This document shows positions 34,882 through 44,660 of a DNA stretch of 64,000 nt, piece after piece (position 1 is the stretch's first letter; every line of letters starts with the position of its first letter). Where the stretch lies: assembly GCA_020721585.1 (NCBI GenBank), contig DYMK01000001.1:388469-452468 (forward strand). The letters run 5' to 3'. The DNA comes from Sulfuricurvum sp. (lineage in GTDB: Bacteria; Campylobacterota; Campylobacteria; Campylobacterales; Sulfurimonadaceae). The notes beneath the pieces are model-generated. The model saw only the letters and a program-made list of their open reading frames with translations, had not been told where the DNA came from and did no database searches. A program made the translations under genes and the position numbers.

Positions 34882-36077
34882 TTTCGTATGAAACTTCTCA
34901 GCAGATCATGGAGACGCTTAGCGTCGGTCATCTCAAACGTGAACGGGTTTTTTTAACCCAAAGTTTGGGTCGTATTCTCGCCCAAGCGTGTGTCGCATCC
35001 AGTGACTTCCCCACCCATCCCACCTCAGCGATGGATGGGTATGCGATTATGCACAGCGATTTGGCTTCGTATACCTCTTTGGCAATTTTGGGGGATAATC
35101 CCGCAGGAGCCAAGGAGGTTGGGAGCGTTGTGAGCGCAATGGCTATCAAAACCTTTACAGGGTCGTTGATGCCACAGGGCGCAGATACCCTTATCCCGAT
35201 CGAAAATGTCCGCGTGGAGGGTTCGACGATCCACATCGAAAAACCTGTTCCCCAAGGGTTTGCGGTGCGTCCGGTGGGGGAGAGTTATCACGCAGGTGAC
35301 GTACTTATCCCTACGGGAACCAAAATAGGTTTTGCCCACATAGGGGTGTTAGCAGGGATCAATCAGGTGATGGTTTGGGTGGCGCAACGTCCCAAAGTAG
35401 CGATTATCGCGACGGGTTGCGAACTGCTAGACCTTGGTGAAACCGCCCACCATGCAGGGCAAATTCGCAGTTCCAACAGTTACACCCTCCAAGCCTTGGT
35501 CGAGTTCTATGGGGGGGAGAGTGTCCAACTGGGGATCGTGGGGGATGATAAAGAATCGATTACCCAACGATTTGAAACCGCACTCCAATCGTGTGACATC
35601 GTCATTAGCACCGGTGGGGTGAGTGTAGGAGATTACGATTTTGTCAAAGAGATTGTCCCCGCATTGGGAGCCAAGGTGGTGTTTCAAGGAGTGAATATCA
35701 AACCCGGACAACACGTGATGGTCGCCCAAAAAGGGGATAAATTTATCGTCTCTCTCCCCGGATTTGCCTACTCTTCGAGTGTCACCTTTATCCTCTACGC
35801 CCTTCCCTTGATGGCGCGAATGATGGGGGTTGAGACCCTGTATGAGGTGGTTGAAGCGACCCTTAGTGTCCCCTTTACCAAACGCTCCTCCAAAAGCGAA
35901 TTTACCGCCTGCAATCTTACGTTTAGAGAAGGTCGTTACTGGGTCGATTTTGAGGGGAAAAAAACAGGAAGTTCGGCGATTCTGACCAATCTGCTGGGGA
36001 ATACAGGACTCATGATCTGCCATGAAACGGATGGTCATTTAGAAGCGGGGAGTGTGGTAAAAGTGATAAAGCTTTAG
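34878..36077 (+). CDS. moeA: Molybdopterin molybdenumtransferase MoeA
   Basis: MoeA inserts molybdate into adenylated molybdopterin. The 399 residues have all family signatures: DFPTHPTSAMDGYAI, TGSLMPQGADTLIPIEN, RSSNSYTLQALVEFYGG, STGGVSVGDYDFVKE and NIKPGQHVMVAQKG. The C-terminal beta domain is present. ATG 34878 overlaps the remnant stop (ATGA), which suggests coupling inherited from the former moaE-moeA junction. Confidence 0.96.
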   Translation: MISYETSQQIMETLSVGHLKRERVFLTQSLGRILAQACVASSDFPTHPTSAMDGYAIMHSDLASYTSLAILGDNPAGAKEVGSVVSAMAIKTFTGSLMPQGADTLIPIENVRVEGSTIHIEKPVPQGFAVRPVGESYHAGDVLIPTGTKIGFAHIGVLAGINQVMVWVAQRPKVAIIATGCELLDLGETAHHAGQIRSSNSYTLQALVEFYGGESVQLGIVGDDKESITQRFETALQSCDIVISTGGVSVGDYDFVKEIVPALGAKVVFQGVNIKPGQHVMVAQKGDKFIVSLPGFAYSSSVTFILYALPLMARMMGVETLYEVVEATLSVPFTKRSSKSEFTACNLTFREGRYWVDFEGKKTGSSAILTNLLGNTGLMICHETDGHLEAGSVVKVIKL

Positions 36078-36095
36078 TCACCCCGCTCGCCAGAG

Positions 36096-36116
36096 GGGTG
36101 CAAAAGCACCCTTCTT
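36096..36116 (+). terminator. Terminator after moeA
   Basis: GGGTGC (36096-36101), AAAA, GCACCC (36106-36111), then TTCTT. It lies between convergent moeA and the SurA-like gene and touches the stop of the latter. Confidence 0.6.
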
Positions 36117-36636
36117 ATAATTTCACTTCCACTTTAGAAGCGGCGCGTAAACTTTCGGTAGTTTTTCCCATATACGCTTTGAATTTTTCAATCTTAATCA
36201 ACTGCATGATCTCCATTTTGGCTTTATCAAAAGGGATTGCTTTACCGTTTTGTTTGATTTTCTCTTTGTTGGCGGTGTAGAATTCTTTGGCTTCGGCTTC
36301 ACTGACCGTAATCTTCGCCATTTGTTGTTTCATCCACATATCCACCGCCAAATCATTTTTGAGTGCTGCGTAGGTCATTTGAAACTGAGGGGTACTTTGG
36401 ATACCGCTTTTGAGGACAACACCACGGATAAGGGCTTGATTGACCAATTGATCGACCACTTGGCGTTTCATCTTGGGATCAAGTTTGTCAAACGTCGCTC
36501 CGGGGATCGCTTTAACGATAAGCGCGTTGGCATCCGTACTGGTGATGGCTTGACCATTGACCACCGCAAGGGTAGTAGGGGCAGCCAACGCAAAGGTCAC
36601 AGCAGTGGCGAGCATGAGGGGGATACGGTAGGTCAT
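36115..36636 (-). CDS. Exported SurA N-terminal-like chaperone protein
   Basis: This 173-residue protein has a signal peptide (RIPLMLATAVTFALAAPTTLA). The body resembles the chaperone part of SurA/PpiC proteins (VVNGQAITSTDANALI ... QVVDQLVNQALIRG) but lacks a parvulin domain. ATG 36636 follows AAGGA; the frame is open much further upstream but without features. It probably helps fold outer-membrane or periplasmic proteins. Confidence 0.75.
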   Translation of the reverse strand: MTYRIPLMLATAVTFALAAPTTLAVVNGQAITSTDANALIVKAIPGATFDKLDPKMKRQVVDQLVNQALIRGVVLKSGIQSTPQFQMTYAALKNDLAVDMWMKQQMAKITVSEAEAKEFYTANKEKIKQNGKAIPFDKAKMEIMQLIKIEKFKAYMGKTTESLRAASKVEVKL

Positions 36637-36720
36637 ACGATTCCTTAGATAGGGGTTTTTAGGTGTGCCATTGTACCAAAAAAAAGCGATTGCACGGCAA
36701 CGCGTGGTACAATGCGCCTT

Positions 36721-37956
36721 ATGAATACCATAGCCATTATTGGGGGTGGTGCCAGTGGAATGATGGCGGCGTTGATCGCTGTACGCGCTGGTGCTAACGT
36801 GACCCTGTATGAACACAATACCACCGTTGGGAAAAAAATATTAGCTTCGGGCAATGGACGATGCAACATTACCAATACTCGCATCACCCAAGAACATTAT
36901 TATGGACTAGACCCCTCATTTGTCGAGTATCCCCTCTCCTGCCTCCCTTATGCGCGTTTTGAAACCTTTTGTGCTTCGCTGGGATTGCTTTTGGAGTGCA
37001 AAGAAGATGGGCGTTGCTACCCCTTTTCCCAAGAGGCCAAAACAGTCTTATGGGCATTTCAACGGGCATTGGAAGCCTCTAGCGTTAAGGTAGTGACCGA
37101 TACCAACGTCACGGCTATCACCCACAAAAAAGGGTTCTTTACGGTGCATACCGACCACGAAAAACAAGGCGGTTTTAGTCACGTATTGATCGCTACGGGT
37201 TCACAAGCCGCCCCTCAGATGGGGGCAACGGGGGATGGATATGCGTTTGCCAAAGGGTTGGGGCATACGATTCATCCTACCTACCCGGCTTTGGTGCAAC
37301 TCCATCTTAAAGAATCTACCCCCGCTAAAATGGCAGGGGTGCGGATGATGGCAAACGTGACCTTACGGGTGAAAGAGCAAGCCCTCACCACGGTCATGGG
37401 GGATATTCTTTTTACGGCGTATGGCATTTCGGGATTGGCGATTTTGGACATCAGTACCACCGCTTCGTTGGCATTGTCTCGCCAGCAACACGTCAGTATC
37501 ACCCTTGAACTTTTGCCCCAATGGGATACGACGAAACTTTCGCATGTACTAAAAACCCTGTGTGTGAATGCCCCCCAATTGACCCTTGAAGAAGCACTTT
37601 CTACCCTTCTACCGCTCAAAATCATTCCGCATCTGCTCAAAACCATCACCATTCTCCCCGCCACTCCTGTGCGGAAGTTAGACCCAAAAATGGTCAAAAG
37701 GGTGGTCGAAGGGATCAAAAACTGGCGTTTTGAGGTGAGTGATACCCATGGATTTAAACACGCCGAAGCCAGTGGTGGAGGGGTAAGTACGGCAGAAGTA
37801 AACCCCAAAACCATGGAATCGCTTCGTCTCAAAGGTCTTTATTTTGCCGGAGAAGTGTTAGACATCGTGGGTCAACGCGGGGGGTATAATTTCCATTTTG
37901 CGTGGGCAAGCGGGATGATTGCGGGGGAAGCGATGGCACGATCAAACGAAACTTAG
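36721..37956 (+). CDS. HI0933/YhiN-family flavoprotein
   Basis: The 411-residue NAD(P)/FAD-dependent protein starts IAIIGGGASGMMAALIA (dinucleotide-binding loop) and has the family-specific LASGNGRCNITN, VLIATGSQAAPQMGATGDGYAFA and C-terminal ASGGGVSTAEVNPKTMESLRLKGLYFAGE-type segments. Function in bacteria is unknown. ATG 36721 is preferred to ATG 36712; there is no strong ribosome binding site and TACAAT (36708-36713) lies so close that the transcript could be leaderless. Confidence 0.88.
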   Translation: MNTIAIIGGGASGMMAALIAVRAGANVTLYEHNTTVGKKILASGNGRCNITNTRITQEHYYGLDPSFVEYPLSCLPYARFETFCASLGLLLECKEDGRCYPFSQEAKTVLWAFQRALEASSVKVVTDTNVTAITHKKGFFTVHTDHEKQGGFSHVLIATGSQAAPQMGATGDGYAFAKGLGHTIHPTYPALVQLHLKESTPAKMAGVRMMANVTLRVKEQALTTVMGDILFTAYGISGLAILDISTTASLALSRQQHVSITLELLPQWDTTKLSHVLKTLCVNAPQLTLEEALSTLLPLKIIPHLLKTITILPATPVRKLDPKMVKRVVEGIKNWRFEVSDTHGFKHAEASGGGVSTAEVNPKTMESLRLKGLYFAGEVLDIVGQRGGYNFHFAWASGMIAGEAMARSNET

Positions 37957-38028
37957 CTCAAAATTTCTTTCTCCTTTTAGCTGAGGGTTTGTATAATGAG
38001 CGAATATTTTATCGATTGAGGTGAATGG

Positions 38029-39444
38029 ATGGACGCACATATTTGGATGGGATCACGTCAGATTGTGGCGCAAAAGTACAGTGAACGGGTCAGCCCTTAT
38101 GATGGAAGAGTGGTCTCACGATTCGCACACTGTGACGTTCACGATGCCCATGATGCGTTGGTAATAGCCCAAAAAGCGGCTAAAAACAGTAAAAAAGTCC
38201 CATTGCATCAGCGGTGTGCGTGGTTGTTGGACGTTGCAGCTCAACTTCGTGAACAACGAGAGGAATTCGCACACGTGTTGTGTGATGAAGTAGGCAAACC
38301 CATCACCTACGCGCGCATTGAAGTGGATCGCTGTATTGAGACCATTACCCTCTCTGCTGAGACGATGCGTACCGTGCATGGCGAGACGATCAATACCGAC
38401 GCGATGGCAAGCGGACGCAAAGCGCATGCGTATTGGCGCAGAGAAAGCGTTGGGGTGGTGGTGGCGATTACACCGTTTAACTTTCCCTTAAATTTGGTAG
38501 CGCATAAACTGGCTCCCGCGTTGGTAGCAGGCAATAGTGTTGTCCTCAAACCAACTCCCGAAGCCCCCTTGTGTGCCTACAAATTGGCGCAATTGTTTAT
38601 CCAAAGCCCTTACGCCACCCCCGATGCGTTGAGCGTCGTCTATGGTGATGCGGAGGTGGGCAGTGCGTTGGTCAGTAGTGATATTCCCCGTGTGGTGAGT
38701 TTTACAGGTTCGGTCACAGTAGGCAACATCATCACCAAAAATGCGGGGATCAAAAAAGTCTCCCTCGAATTGGGAGGCAATGCCGCGACGTTTATCGATG
38801 AGAGTGCCGATTTGGCGTATGCTGCTGCGCGATGCGCTATGGGGGCGTTTGTCAATGCGGGGCAAGTGTGCATTTCGCTCCAACGAATCTATGTGGATAG
38901 TACCATTTATGACGCATTTGCCCACAAAATGGGAGAAGAAACCGCCAAACTGGTCGTAGGGTCACCCTACCATGCGGAGACGTTTTTAGGGCCACTCATT
39001 AACGATGAAGCTGCACTTCGGGCGATGAGTTGGGTTGAGAGTGCGATTGCACAGGGGGCGAAGGCCTTGACACCTCCCCGTGTGGAGGGGCGAATTTTTT
39101 ATCCGTGTGTTATGACTGAGGTGACCGATTCGATGAAAATTGTGTGTGAAGAGGTGTTTGCCCCCATTGTGAGTTTGGTACGGGTCAATGGTCTGAAAGA
39201 GGCGATTGAAAAGATGAATAATTCCCCATTCGGACTCCAATTTTCGGTTTTTACTAACAATCTTGCCCATGCGACGTACGCCATCGATGAGCTAGAAGCG
39301 GGGGGAGTGGTCATTAATGATATACCCACCTTGCGTTTCGATATTCAGCCCTACGGTGGGGTGAAACTCAGCGGTGTCGGGCGTGAGGGACCACGCTTTG
39401 CCATCGAAGAGTTTACCGAAATCAAATCGGTAGTCATTCTCTAA
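38029..39444 (+). CDS. NAD(P)-dependent aldehyde dehydrogenase
   Basis: The 471-residue enzyme of the ALDH superfamily oxidises an aldehyde to an acid. The catalytic cysteine is C281 (NAGQVCISLQR), the general base E247 (SLELGGNA), and the cofactor and fold motifs TPFNFPLN, KPTPEAPL and FTGSVTVG are all present. The lack of an exact SGQRC match and the QVCISLQR motif are typical of succinate-semialdehyde or lactaldehyde dehydrogenase-like members. The substrate is not predictable. Confidence 0.9.
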   Translation: MDAHIWMGSRQIVAQKYSERVSPYDGRVVSRFAHCDVHDAHDALVIAQKAAKNSKKVPLHQRCAWLLDVAAQLREQREEFAHVLCDEVGKPITYARIEVDRCIETITLSAETMRTVHGETINTDAMASGRKAHAYWRRESVGVVVAITPFNFPLNLVAHKLAPALVAGNSVVLKPTPEAPLCAYKLAQLFIQSPYATPDALSVVYGDAEVGSALVSSDIPRVVSFTGSVTVGNIITKNAGIKKVSLELGGNAATFIDESADLAYAAARCAMGAFVNAGQVCISLQRIYVDSTIYDAFAHKMGEETAKLVVGSPYHAETFLGPLINDEAALRAMSWVESAIAQGAKALTPPRVEGRIFYPCVMTEVTDSMKIVCEEVFAPIVSLVRVNGLKEAIEKMNNSPFGLQFSVFTNNLAHATYAIDELEAGGVVINDIPTLRFDIQPYGGVKLSGVGREGPRFAIEEFTEIKSVVIL

Positions 39445-39530
39445 AATTTCCGTTAAACACTTTCAATCATTTTAGTTAAGGCTATGTTAAAAGCGGGTAA
39501 AATAGAGGACTTTACCTTTAGGAGCAACCA

Positions 39531-40364
39531 TTGCGTTCATTGCTACTTTCATCCCTACTTCTCGCCTCTTTATGGGGTAGTCCTATCGGTGGTATTGCCA
39601 TCATGGTTAAAAATGTCCCCATCACAATGTACGACGTACACAAAGAGATGGAGCAAAGCAAGACCACGGCGCAACAAAGTGCCGATACCTTGATCCGAAA
39701 AAAACTTGAAGACCTCGAAGCCACCGAGAAAAAGATCACGGTCAGCCCCGCAGAAGTACAAGAGGAGATGGAGCGGATGGCAAAACAAAACAATCTCTCT
39801 ATGGAAGCATTTTTAAGTACCATGCAAACGGCTCGTGGCTTGAGTGAAGCGACCCTCAAAGAAAAAATTTCCGACAACATCAAAGGGCAAAAGCTCTACA
39901 GTTCCATCGCGTTTGCCAAAATGGGACAACCCACACCCGCAGAAGAGGCAGAGTATTATAAGCTTCATTTAGACGAATTTTCCCTTCCTGACCATTACCA
40001 AGTGGTCACGTACGTAGCCAATGCGCCCGAAGCGTTGCAAGCTAAGATGAATGATCCTCTCAGTACCAATCCCGAGGTCATTTCCAAAGAGGAGACCATC
40101 CCCTCCAAAGGGATTAATCCCCAACTCATCGGGCTTCTTAATAAAATCAAAGTGGGTAAATTTGGCCCCATTATCCCCAATGGGGAGAATAAATTCATGA
40201 CATTTTACATGAAAGACAAACCCAACATGGTGACCGAACCTTTGGATTCGGTGCGCGCGCAAGTGGATAATATGATCGTAGGGGAAAAACGGAACCAAGT
40301 TCTCAACGACCATTTCACCCGATTGCGTTTGAGTGCGGACATCAAAGTAATACGATTGCCCTAA
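39531..40364 (+). CDS. Periplasmic PEB4-like peptidyl-prolyl isomerase/chaperone
   Basis: The 277-residue protein has a short signal peptide (RSLLLSSLLLASLWG) and SurA-type N- and C-terminal chaperone helices around a degenerate parvulin-like core (DHYQVVTYVANAPEAL ... FGPIIPNGENKFMTFYMKDK). Proteins of this design (PEB4/Cbf2) are abundant periplasmic folding factors in Campylobacter and Helicobacter. Translation starts at TTG 39531, preceded by AGGAG at 39520-39524. The HD gene follows after 2 bp. Confidence 0.82.
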   Translation: MRSLLLSSLLLASLWGSPIGGIAIMVKNVPITMYDVHKEMEQSKTTAQQSADTLIRKKLEDLEATEKKITVSPAEVQEEMERMAKQNNLSMEAFLSTMQTARGLSEATLKEKISDNIKGQKLYSSIAFAKMGQPTPAEEAEYYKLHLDEFSLPDHYQVVTYVANAPEALQAKMNDPLSTNPEVISKEETIPSKGINPQLIGLLNKIKVGKFGPIIPNGENKFMTFYMKDKPNMVTEPLDSVRAQVDNMIVGEKRNQVLNDHFTRLRLSADIKVIRLP

Positions 40365-40366
40365 AA

Positions 40367-40978
40367 ATGGATGATTTACAACAACGATTTGATCGCTTGT
40401 TGAAGAACGTATCTACCAAAAATAGCTCCCTTGTTTGGGAGGCTTTACACACAGCTTATCAAGAATCCCATCGACACTATCATACGTTGCACCATCTTGC
40501 AGAGTGTTTTACCCTCTTTGACCGTTATGGCTATTTGGCACACAACCCTTTGGCGGTGGAGTGTGCGTTGTGGTTTCATGATGCTATTTATGACCCTAAA
40601 AAAAGCGATAATGAACACCAAAGTGCTTTGTTGGCAAAAAAGTGTTTGGAGAGACTCGGTGTCTTTGGAGATTTTCAACAAGAGGTTTGGGAGTTAATTC
40701 ACGCAACCGCCCATCAGTATCCCCCTAAAAACAACGATGAAGCCCTCATTATTGATATTGATTTGGGTATTTTGGGTGCATCTTCTGACCGCTTTTCCCA
40801 GTATGAACACCAAATTCGCGCCGAATATGGGTGGGTAGCGGAGTTGTTGTATCACGAAAAACGCCAAGAAGTGTTAGAACATCTGTACAATAAGGGGAAT
40901 ATCTATCATCATATTCCCATTAAAATGGATTTAGAGCCGTTGGCACACGCAAATATGCAACAGGCGTTAACATCGTAA
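40367..40978 (+). CDS. HD-domain metal-dependent phosphohydrolase (COG4339-like)
   Basis: The 203-residue protein has the HD metal ligands HYHTLHHLAECF, ALWFHDAIYDP and, at the end, DIDLGILG, as in COG4339 hydrolases of unknown substrate. It starts 2 bases after the PEB4-like gene, so they share a transcript. Confidence 0.85.
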   Translation: MDDLQQRFDRLLKNVSTKNSSLVWEALHTAYQESHRHYHTLHHLAECFTLFDRYGYLAHNPLAVECALWFHDAIYDPKKSDNEHQSALLAKKCLERLGVFGDFQQEVWELIHATAHQYPPKNNDEALIIDIDLGILGASSDRFSQYEHQIRAEYGWVAELLYHEKRQEVLEHLYNKGNIYHHIPIKMDLEPLAHANMQQALTS

Positions 40979-41065
40979 CGCTGTATCAAAAAGCCGACGC
41001 GGTTTGGACATTCCTCAATACCCTACATAGCACCCTACTTCCTAAACAAAAATAGCCAAAAACGT

Positions 41066-43909
41066 TTACCGCCCCCGTCGTGGGCGTTTGGAAGGAGGGG
41101 TTTTGGTAAACGTAGCACGCGTATCGCCGTCTTTGTTGTCGGTTCGCTTGGCATGGTTCAGGGCGTAAAAACAGCTTTGACAAATGCTAAATTCCGACCC
41201 TACCGCAAGGGGTTTTCCACACGTTTTACACCGTGGGACGAAGTGACTGTGTTTGAGCGAATTTTCGATAAAACGGTTTAACTCCCCTCGATACGCGCGC
41301 GCTTTTTCGCTATCGACGAAAAATTCCCCCAACCGATACGACAACCACAGATACAAACTGATCTCTTTGATCTGATCTTCGGCATCTTGAAGCTCTTCGC
41401 TGGTTTGGGCGAACATTCCCCCATGACGCGGAGGGACGTAGGCGATGGGTTTGGCTTGGGAGAGGGCTTTAACGTACCGTTCAAACGACCCCATCACAAT
41501 CGGCGAACGGGTGGAAAGGGGGGCAGTGGAGAGGATATATTTGGTCGCCATATCCAGTTCATAGCGGTCAACGATGGCGGCAGCTTCCCCCATCGATTCG
41601 AGGTTAATGGCACGAAAAGGTCCCTCAAAGGTCATATTATCGACAAAAAATTGGATAATAGCCCCCAACGATTGCTCTTGAAGGATGGTCGAGACCAGTT
41701 TGACGTGATCGAAATTTGCCATGACATTAAAAGGAATCTTAATGACATCGGCGGTTTTGGCAAACAACGGAGTAATTTTTTTGAGTACCTCAGGGGTTAA
41801 TGCCCCGACAAACCCTCTCTCTTGAAATCCATACCGCCCTGCACGCCCTGCGATTTGGTGTACTTCGCTGGCGGTAAGGTCGCGTTGGTCTTGCCCATCG
41901 AACTTATCCGCTTTGGAAAAGAGCAGTGTTTTGATGGGGAGATTTAACCCCATGGCGATGGCATCGGTCGCAACCAAAATTTCGGTCTCCCCCTCACGGA
42001 AACGGCGTGCCTCTTCTCTGCGCACTTCAGGCCCTAGATTACCGTAGATGACACTGGTTTTATACTGTGCGGAGAGTTGTTGTTTGAGACGCAATACATT
42101 GGCACGGCTAAAGGCGATGATGGCGGTTTGGGGTTCGATGGCGGTAATGGGGGTGGCGTGTGTGAGGAGTTGGAGGGGATTTTTACGCTCAAACTGAACA
42201 ATCTCCAGTGGCTCATTGAGGTAGTTTGCCAAGGCGACAATTGCCTCACGGGCATTGGGGGAACCGGTCATAATGACCACTTTGGCGGGCGCACCGATGA
42301 TGGCATTTGCCCACGCCCACCCTCGATCACGATCGCCGATCATCTGCACTTCATCGATGACGCACGTATCCACTTCGGTCTCAAAACTCACCATCTCGAT
42401 GGTGGAGCTAATGTGGGTCGCATCCTCATCCATGATCTGCTCTTCACCGGTAATCAACGACGCATTGATCCCATGCGCGCGTAAATCTTCGTACCCCTCC
42501 AATGCCAAAAGACGCAAGGGTGCCAGATAATACCCCGTCTCGTTTTGGCGCAATTTTTCCATGGCGGTGTAGGTTTTTCCGCTGTTGGTGGGGCCTATGT
42601 GCAAGATGAGTTTACGACGCAGTGACCGTGCCAGAGGGAAGAGATTTTTAAAATCCCGTACGGTGCGTGCCAATAACGCTTGACGCTGTTTTTTGAGCAA
42701 CTCCCCCGCAATACGACGTTCAAAGGCAAACATTACCCGACGGGTGGTTTTGGTACCGATGTGCAGCGTCACTTCCAGTTGGGGTAAAAGGGACTCATAA
42801 ACGATGGGATAGAGGGTCGCATCGTCCCATTGGAGCAATGTGGCACGGTCACGACACCCATTGACGAGGGTTTCAAGTTCACCCAAAAAGGTGCGTTCAA
42901 TCTCCCCCCCTTGCGCATGAAACTGCTCATCGAAGACCAAATCCGCTTGATTCCAAATGAGTTGGGTGATCTCAGGATGGGAGAGCTGAAGATGGGCGGT
43001 ATGGAGTAAAGGTTCACGCCGATGGGGGAGGGTGATGGCGTGCGGATACTCAATGAGTAGCTCATCTCTCACAAATTCAACCCCAATCGCCTGAGAGGGG
43101 AGGATCCGTTTGAGGGTCTCCATCGTGAGGGGATAAAAGGTATGCGCAGAAGAAGGCGGTGCGCTTTTGAGGGCAAGGAGAATCTCCTCACGGGTGAGAT
43201 AGCGGTGATGATCCAACGATAACGTCGCCAAAAAGGTGGTAATTTGACTCTGTTTTTGGGCAATAGCTTCCTCTTTGAGGGGGAGGATCTTAGGGGTCAG
43301 TTCCTCAACACTCCCCTCTTTGAGCCATTTTTCGTCGATTGAAACGGTTTTGAGGACATGAATTTTGGTAAACGACTCCTCCCCAATCGCGTACGTGATG
43401 GGGGCATAAAATTCCAACTGATCCCGATAGTCAAATTTCCCCTCTAACACGTTTTCAAGCTGTTCGCGTTTACGAACATAGCGGAGATACTCCAGTTTGG
43501 AGGCAATTTTATCAGGAGTGATTTTGCGGGTACGAATATCCGCAAACGCCCCATGCAATGCCACGCGCTCTTCTCGGGTTAGGTTGAAAGATTCCAGTAA
43601 TTCGTCGATCTTCTCTTCCCGTTCATGGGGTTTTTCACGCGGTTTGGGGTTGGGATAGAGTTTCCCATTGTGAGTGAAAAAATCGACAATCAGATGCCGA
43701 TTATCCCCCTCCCCCTCCGACCATAACCGCCGAAACGCTTTAACCAATAGCTCTTTAGCGGTGGTGCCATCAAACACCCCCAACGTATGTGCCAACGCAA
43801 TGAGCGTCTCTCGCTCGACCCGTTCAATCCCCTCATCAAACCCTTCATCGCCGAAAAAATGGCGGATGGTTTGGTTGAGTTTTATCATTTTTTTCTTTTT
43901 CTTTGCCAT
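41066..43909 (-). CDS. SUV3-like DEAD/DExH RNA helicase
   Basis: This 947-residue protein has a helicase core in its middle with Walker A GPTNSGKTYTAMEKL, motif II DEVQMIGDRDRG, LVATDAIAMGLNLPI and QIAGRAGRYG, the order and wording of mitochondrial SUV3 RNA helicases. A roughly 400-residue N-terminal region precedes it. The C-terminus has a four-cysteine zinc ribbon (CKTCGKPLAVGSEFSICQSC) and a basic tail. ATG 43909 is taken as start. Campylobacterota and alphaproteobacteria carry such proteins; a role in RNA turnover is presumed. Confidence 0.88.
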   Translation of the reverse strand: MAKKKKKMIKLNQTIRHFFGDEGFDEGIERVERETLIALAHTLGVFDGTTAKELLVKAFRRLWSEGEGDNRHLIVDFFTHNGKLYPNPKPREKPHEREEKIDELLESFNLTREERVALHGAFADIRTRKITPDKIASKLEYLRYVRKREQLENVLEGKFDYRDQLEFYAPITYAIGEESFTKIHVLKTVSIDEKWLKEGSVEELTPKILPLKEEAIAQKQSQITTFLATLSLDHHRYLTREEILLALKSAPPSSAHTFYPLTMETLKRILPSQAIGVEFVRDELLIEYPHAITLPHRREPLLHTAHLQLSHPEITQLIWNQADLVFDEQFHAQGGEIERTFLGELETLVNGCRDRATLLQWDDATLYPIVYESLLPQLEVTLHIGTKTTRRVMFAFERRIAGELLKKQRQALLARTVRDFKNLFPLARSLRRKLILHIGPTNSGKTYTAMEKLRQNETGYYLAPLRLLALEGYEDLRAHGINASLITGEEQIMDEDATHISSTIEMVSFETEVDTCVIDEVQMIGDRDRGWAWANAIIGAPAKVVIMTGSPNAREAIVALANYLNEPLEIVQFERKNPLQLLTHATPITAIEPQTAIIAFSRANVLRLKQQLSAQYKTSVIYGNLGPEVRREEARRFREGETEILVATDAIAMGLNLPIKTLLFSKADKFDGQDQRDLTASEVHQIAGRAGRYGFQERGFVGALTPEVLKKITPLFAKTADVIKIPFNVMANFDHVKLVSTILQEQSLGAIIQFFVDNMTFEGPFRAINLESMGEAAAIVDRYELDMATKYILSTAPLSTRSPIVMGSFERYVKALSQAKPIAYVPPRHGGMFAQTSEELQDAEDQIKEISLYLWLSYRLGEFFVDSEKARAYRGELNRFIENSLKHSHFVPRCKTCGKPLAVGSEFSICQSCFYALNHAKRTDNKDGDTRATFTKTPPSKRPRRGR

Positions 43910-44015
43910 AGCGTAAGTGTAGCTAAAAATGCTAAATTGCCCCCGCTTTACGTTGGGTTTATCCAAATCTTACTACAATAAGGGGCTAAAAAAGATGCAC
44001 TAGGAGAGTGAAAAA

Positions 44016-44588
44016 ATGAAACGTATGGGTATGAAAAGCGCAGCAGCGTTGGTATTAGGTATGGTGATCACAGGATGTTTTCAACCTCAAGTAGACACAA
44101 AAGTGGATGTAAGTAAACAACCTGCAGCACAACAAACGTTGACGCAAGTGAGTAAAGGGTCAGAATATACCGGTCTTGCACTACGATACAGAGATGGGCT
44201 AGGGGTGGAAAAAAACATCACCAAAGCGATGGAGTTGTTCAAAAAAGGGTGTGCGGATAAAGATCCCAATGCGTGTATCCATTTGGCCGCTATGGAAAAA
44301 GCAGCGGCAGCTGTCGTGGTCGCGCCTGTCGTGGTCGCCCCGGTTGTTACCCCAACAACACCTGTTGTGGTACCTTCTAATGTGAATCTCAATGATGTAA
44401 AATCCCTTCAATTGTATACCAAGTCGTGTGACAAAGGGGTTGCCCGCGCATGCAGTAGCTTGGCACGTATGTATGAGATAGGGATTGGAACCACTGTGGA
44501 TAAAGCCAAAGCCAAAGATTTGTACAAAAAAGGGTGTGATCTTAAATTATCTGCCGCGTGTAAAAACTACAATCGTCTAAGCAAATAA
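44016..44588 (+). CDS. Sel1-repeat lipoprotein
   Basis: The 190-residue precursor has a lipobox (LGMVITGC, lipidated at C21) and Sel1-like repeats with the paired cysteines of the Helicobacter cysteine-rich (Hcp) type: ELFKKGCADKDPNACIHLA, KSCDKGVARACSSLARMYE and KGCDLKLSAACKNY. A valine/proline-rich linker (about 90-120) divides the repeats. GGAGAG precedes the start. It is probably a surface or periplasmic scaffold. Confidence 0.85.
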   Translation: MKRMGMKSAAALVLGMVITGCFQPQVDTKVDVSKQPAAQQTLTQVSKGSEYTGLALRYRDGLGVEKNITKAMELFKKGCADKDPNACIHLAAMEKAAAAVVVAPVVVAPVVTPTTPVVVPSNVNLNDVKSLQLYTKSCDKGVARACSSLARMYEIGIGTTVDKAKAKDLYKKGCDLKLSAACKNYNRLSK

Positions 44589-44601
44589 CACTTCCTCTCA
44601 A

Positions 44602-44625
44602 AGTCCCCTTTAGGGGGCTTTTTTT
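44602..44625 (+). terminator. Rho-independent terminator of the Sel1 lipoprotein gene
   Basis: AGTCCCC, a short TTTA loop and GGGGGCT are followed by seven Ts. Confidence 0.9.
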
Positions 44626-44660
44626 CCTCAAATCTACGCGTCCTTCACCCTTAAAGCATT

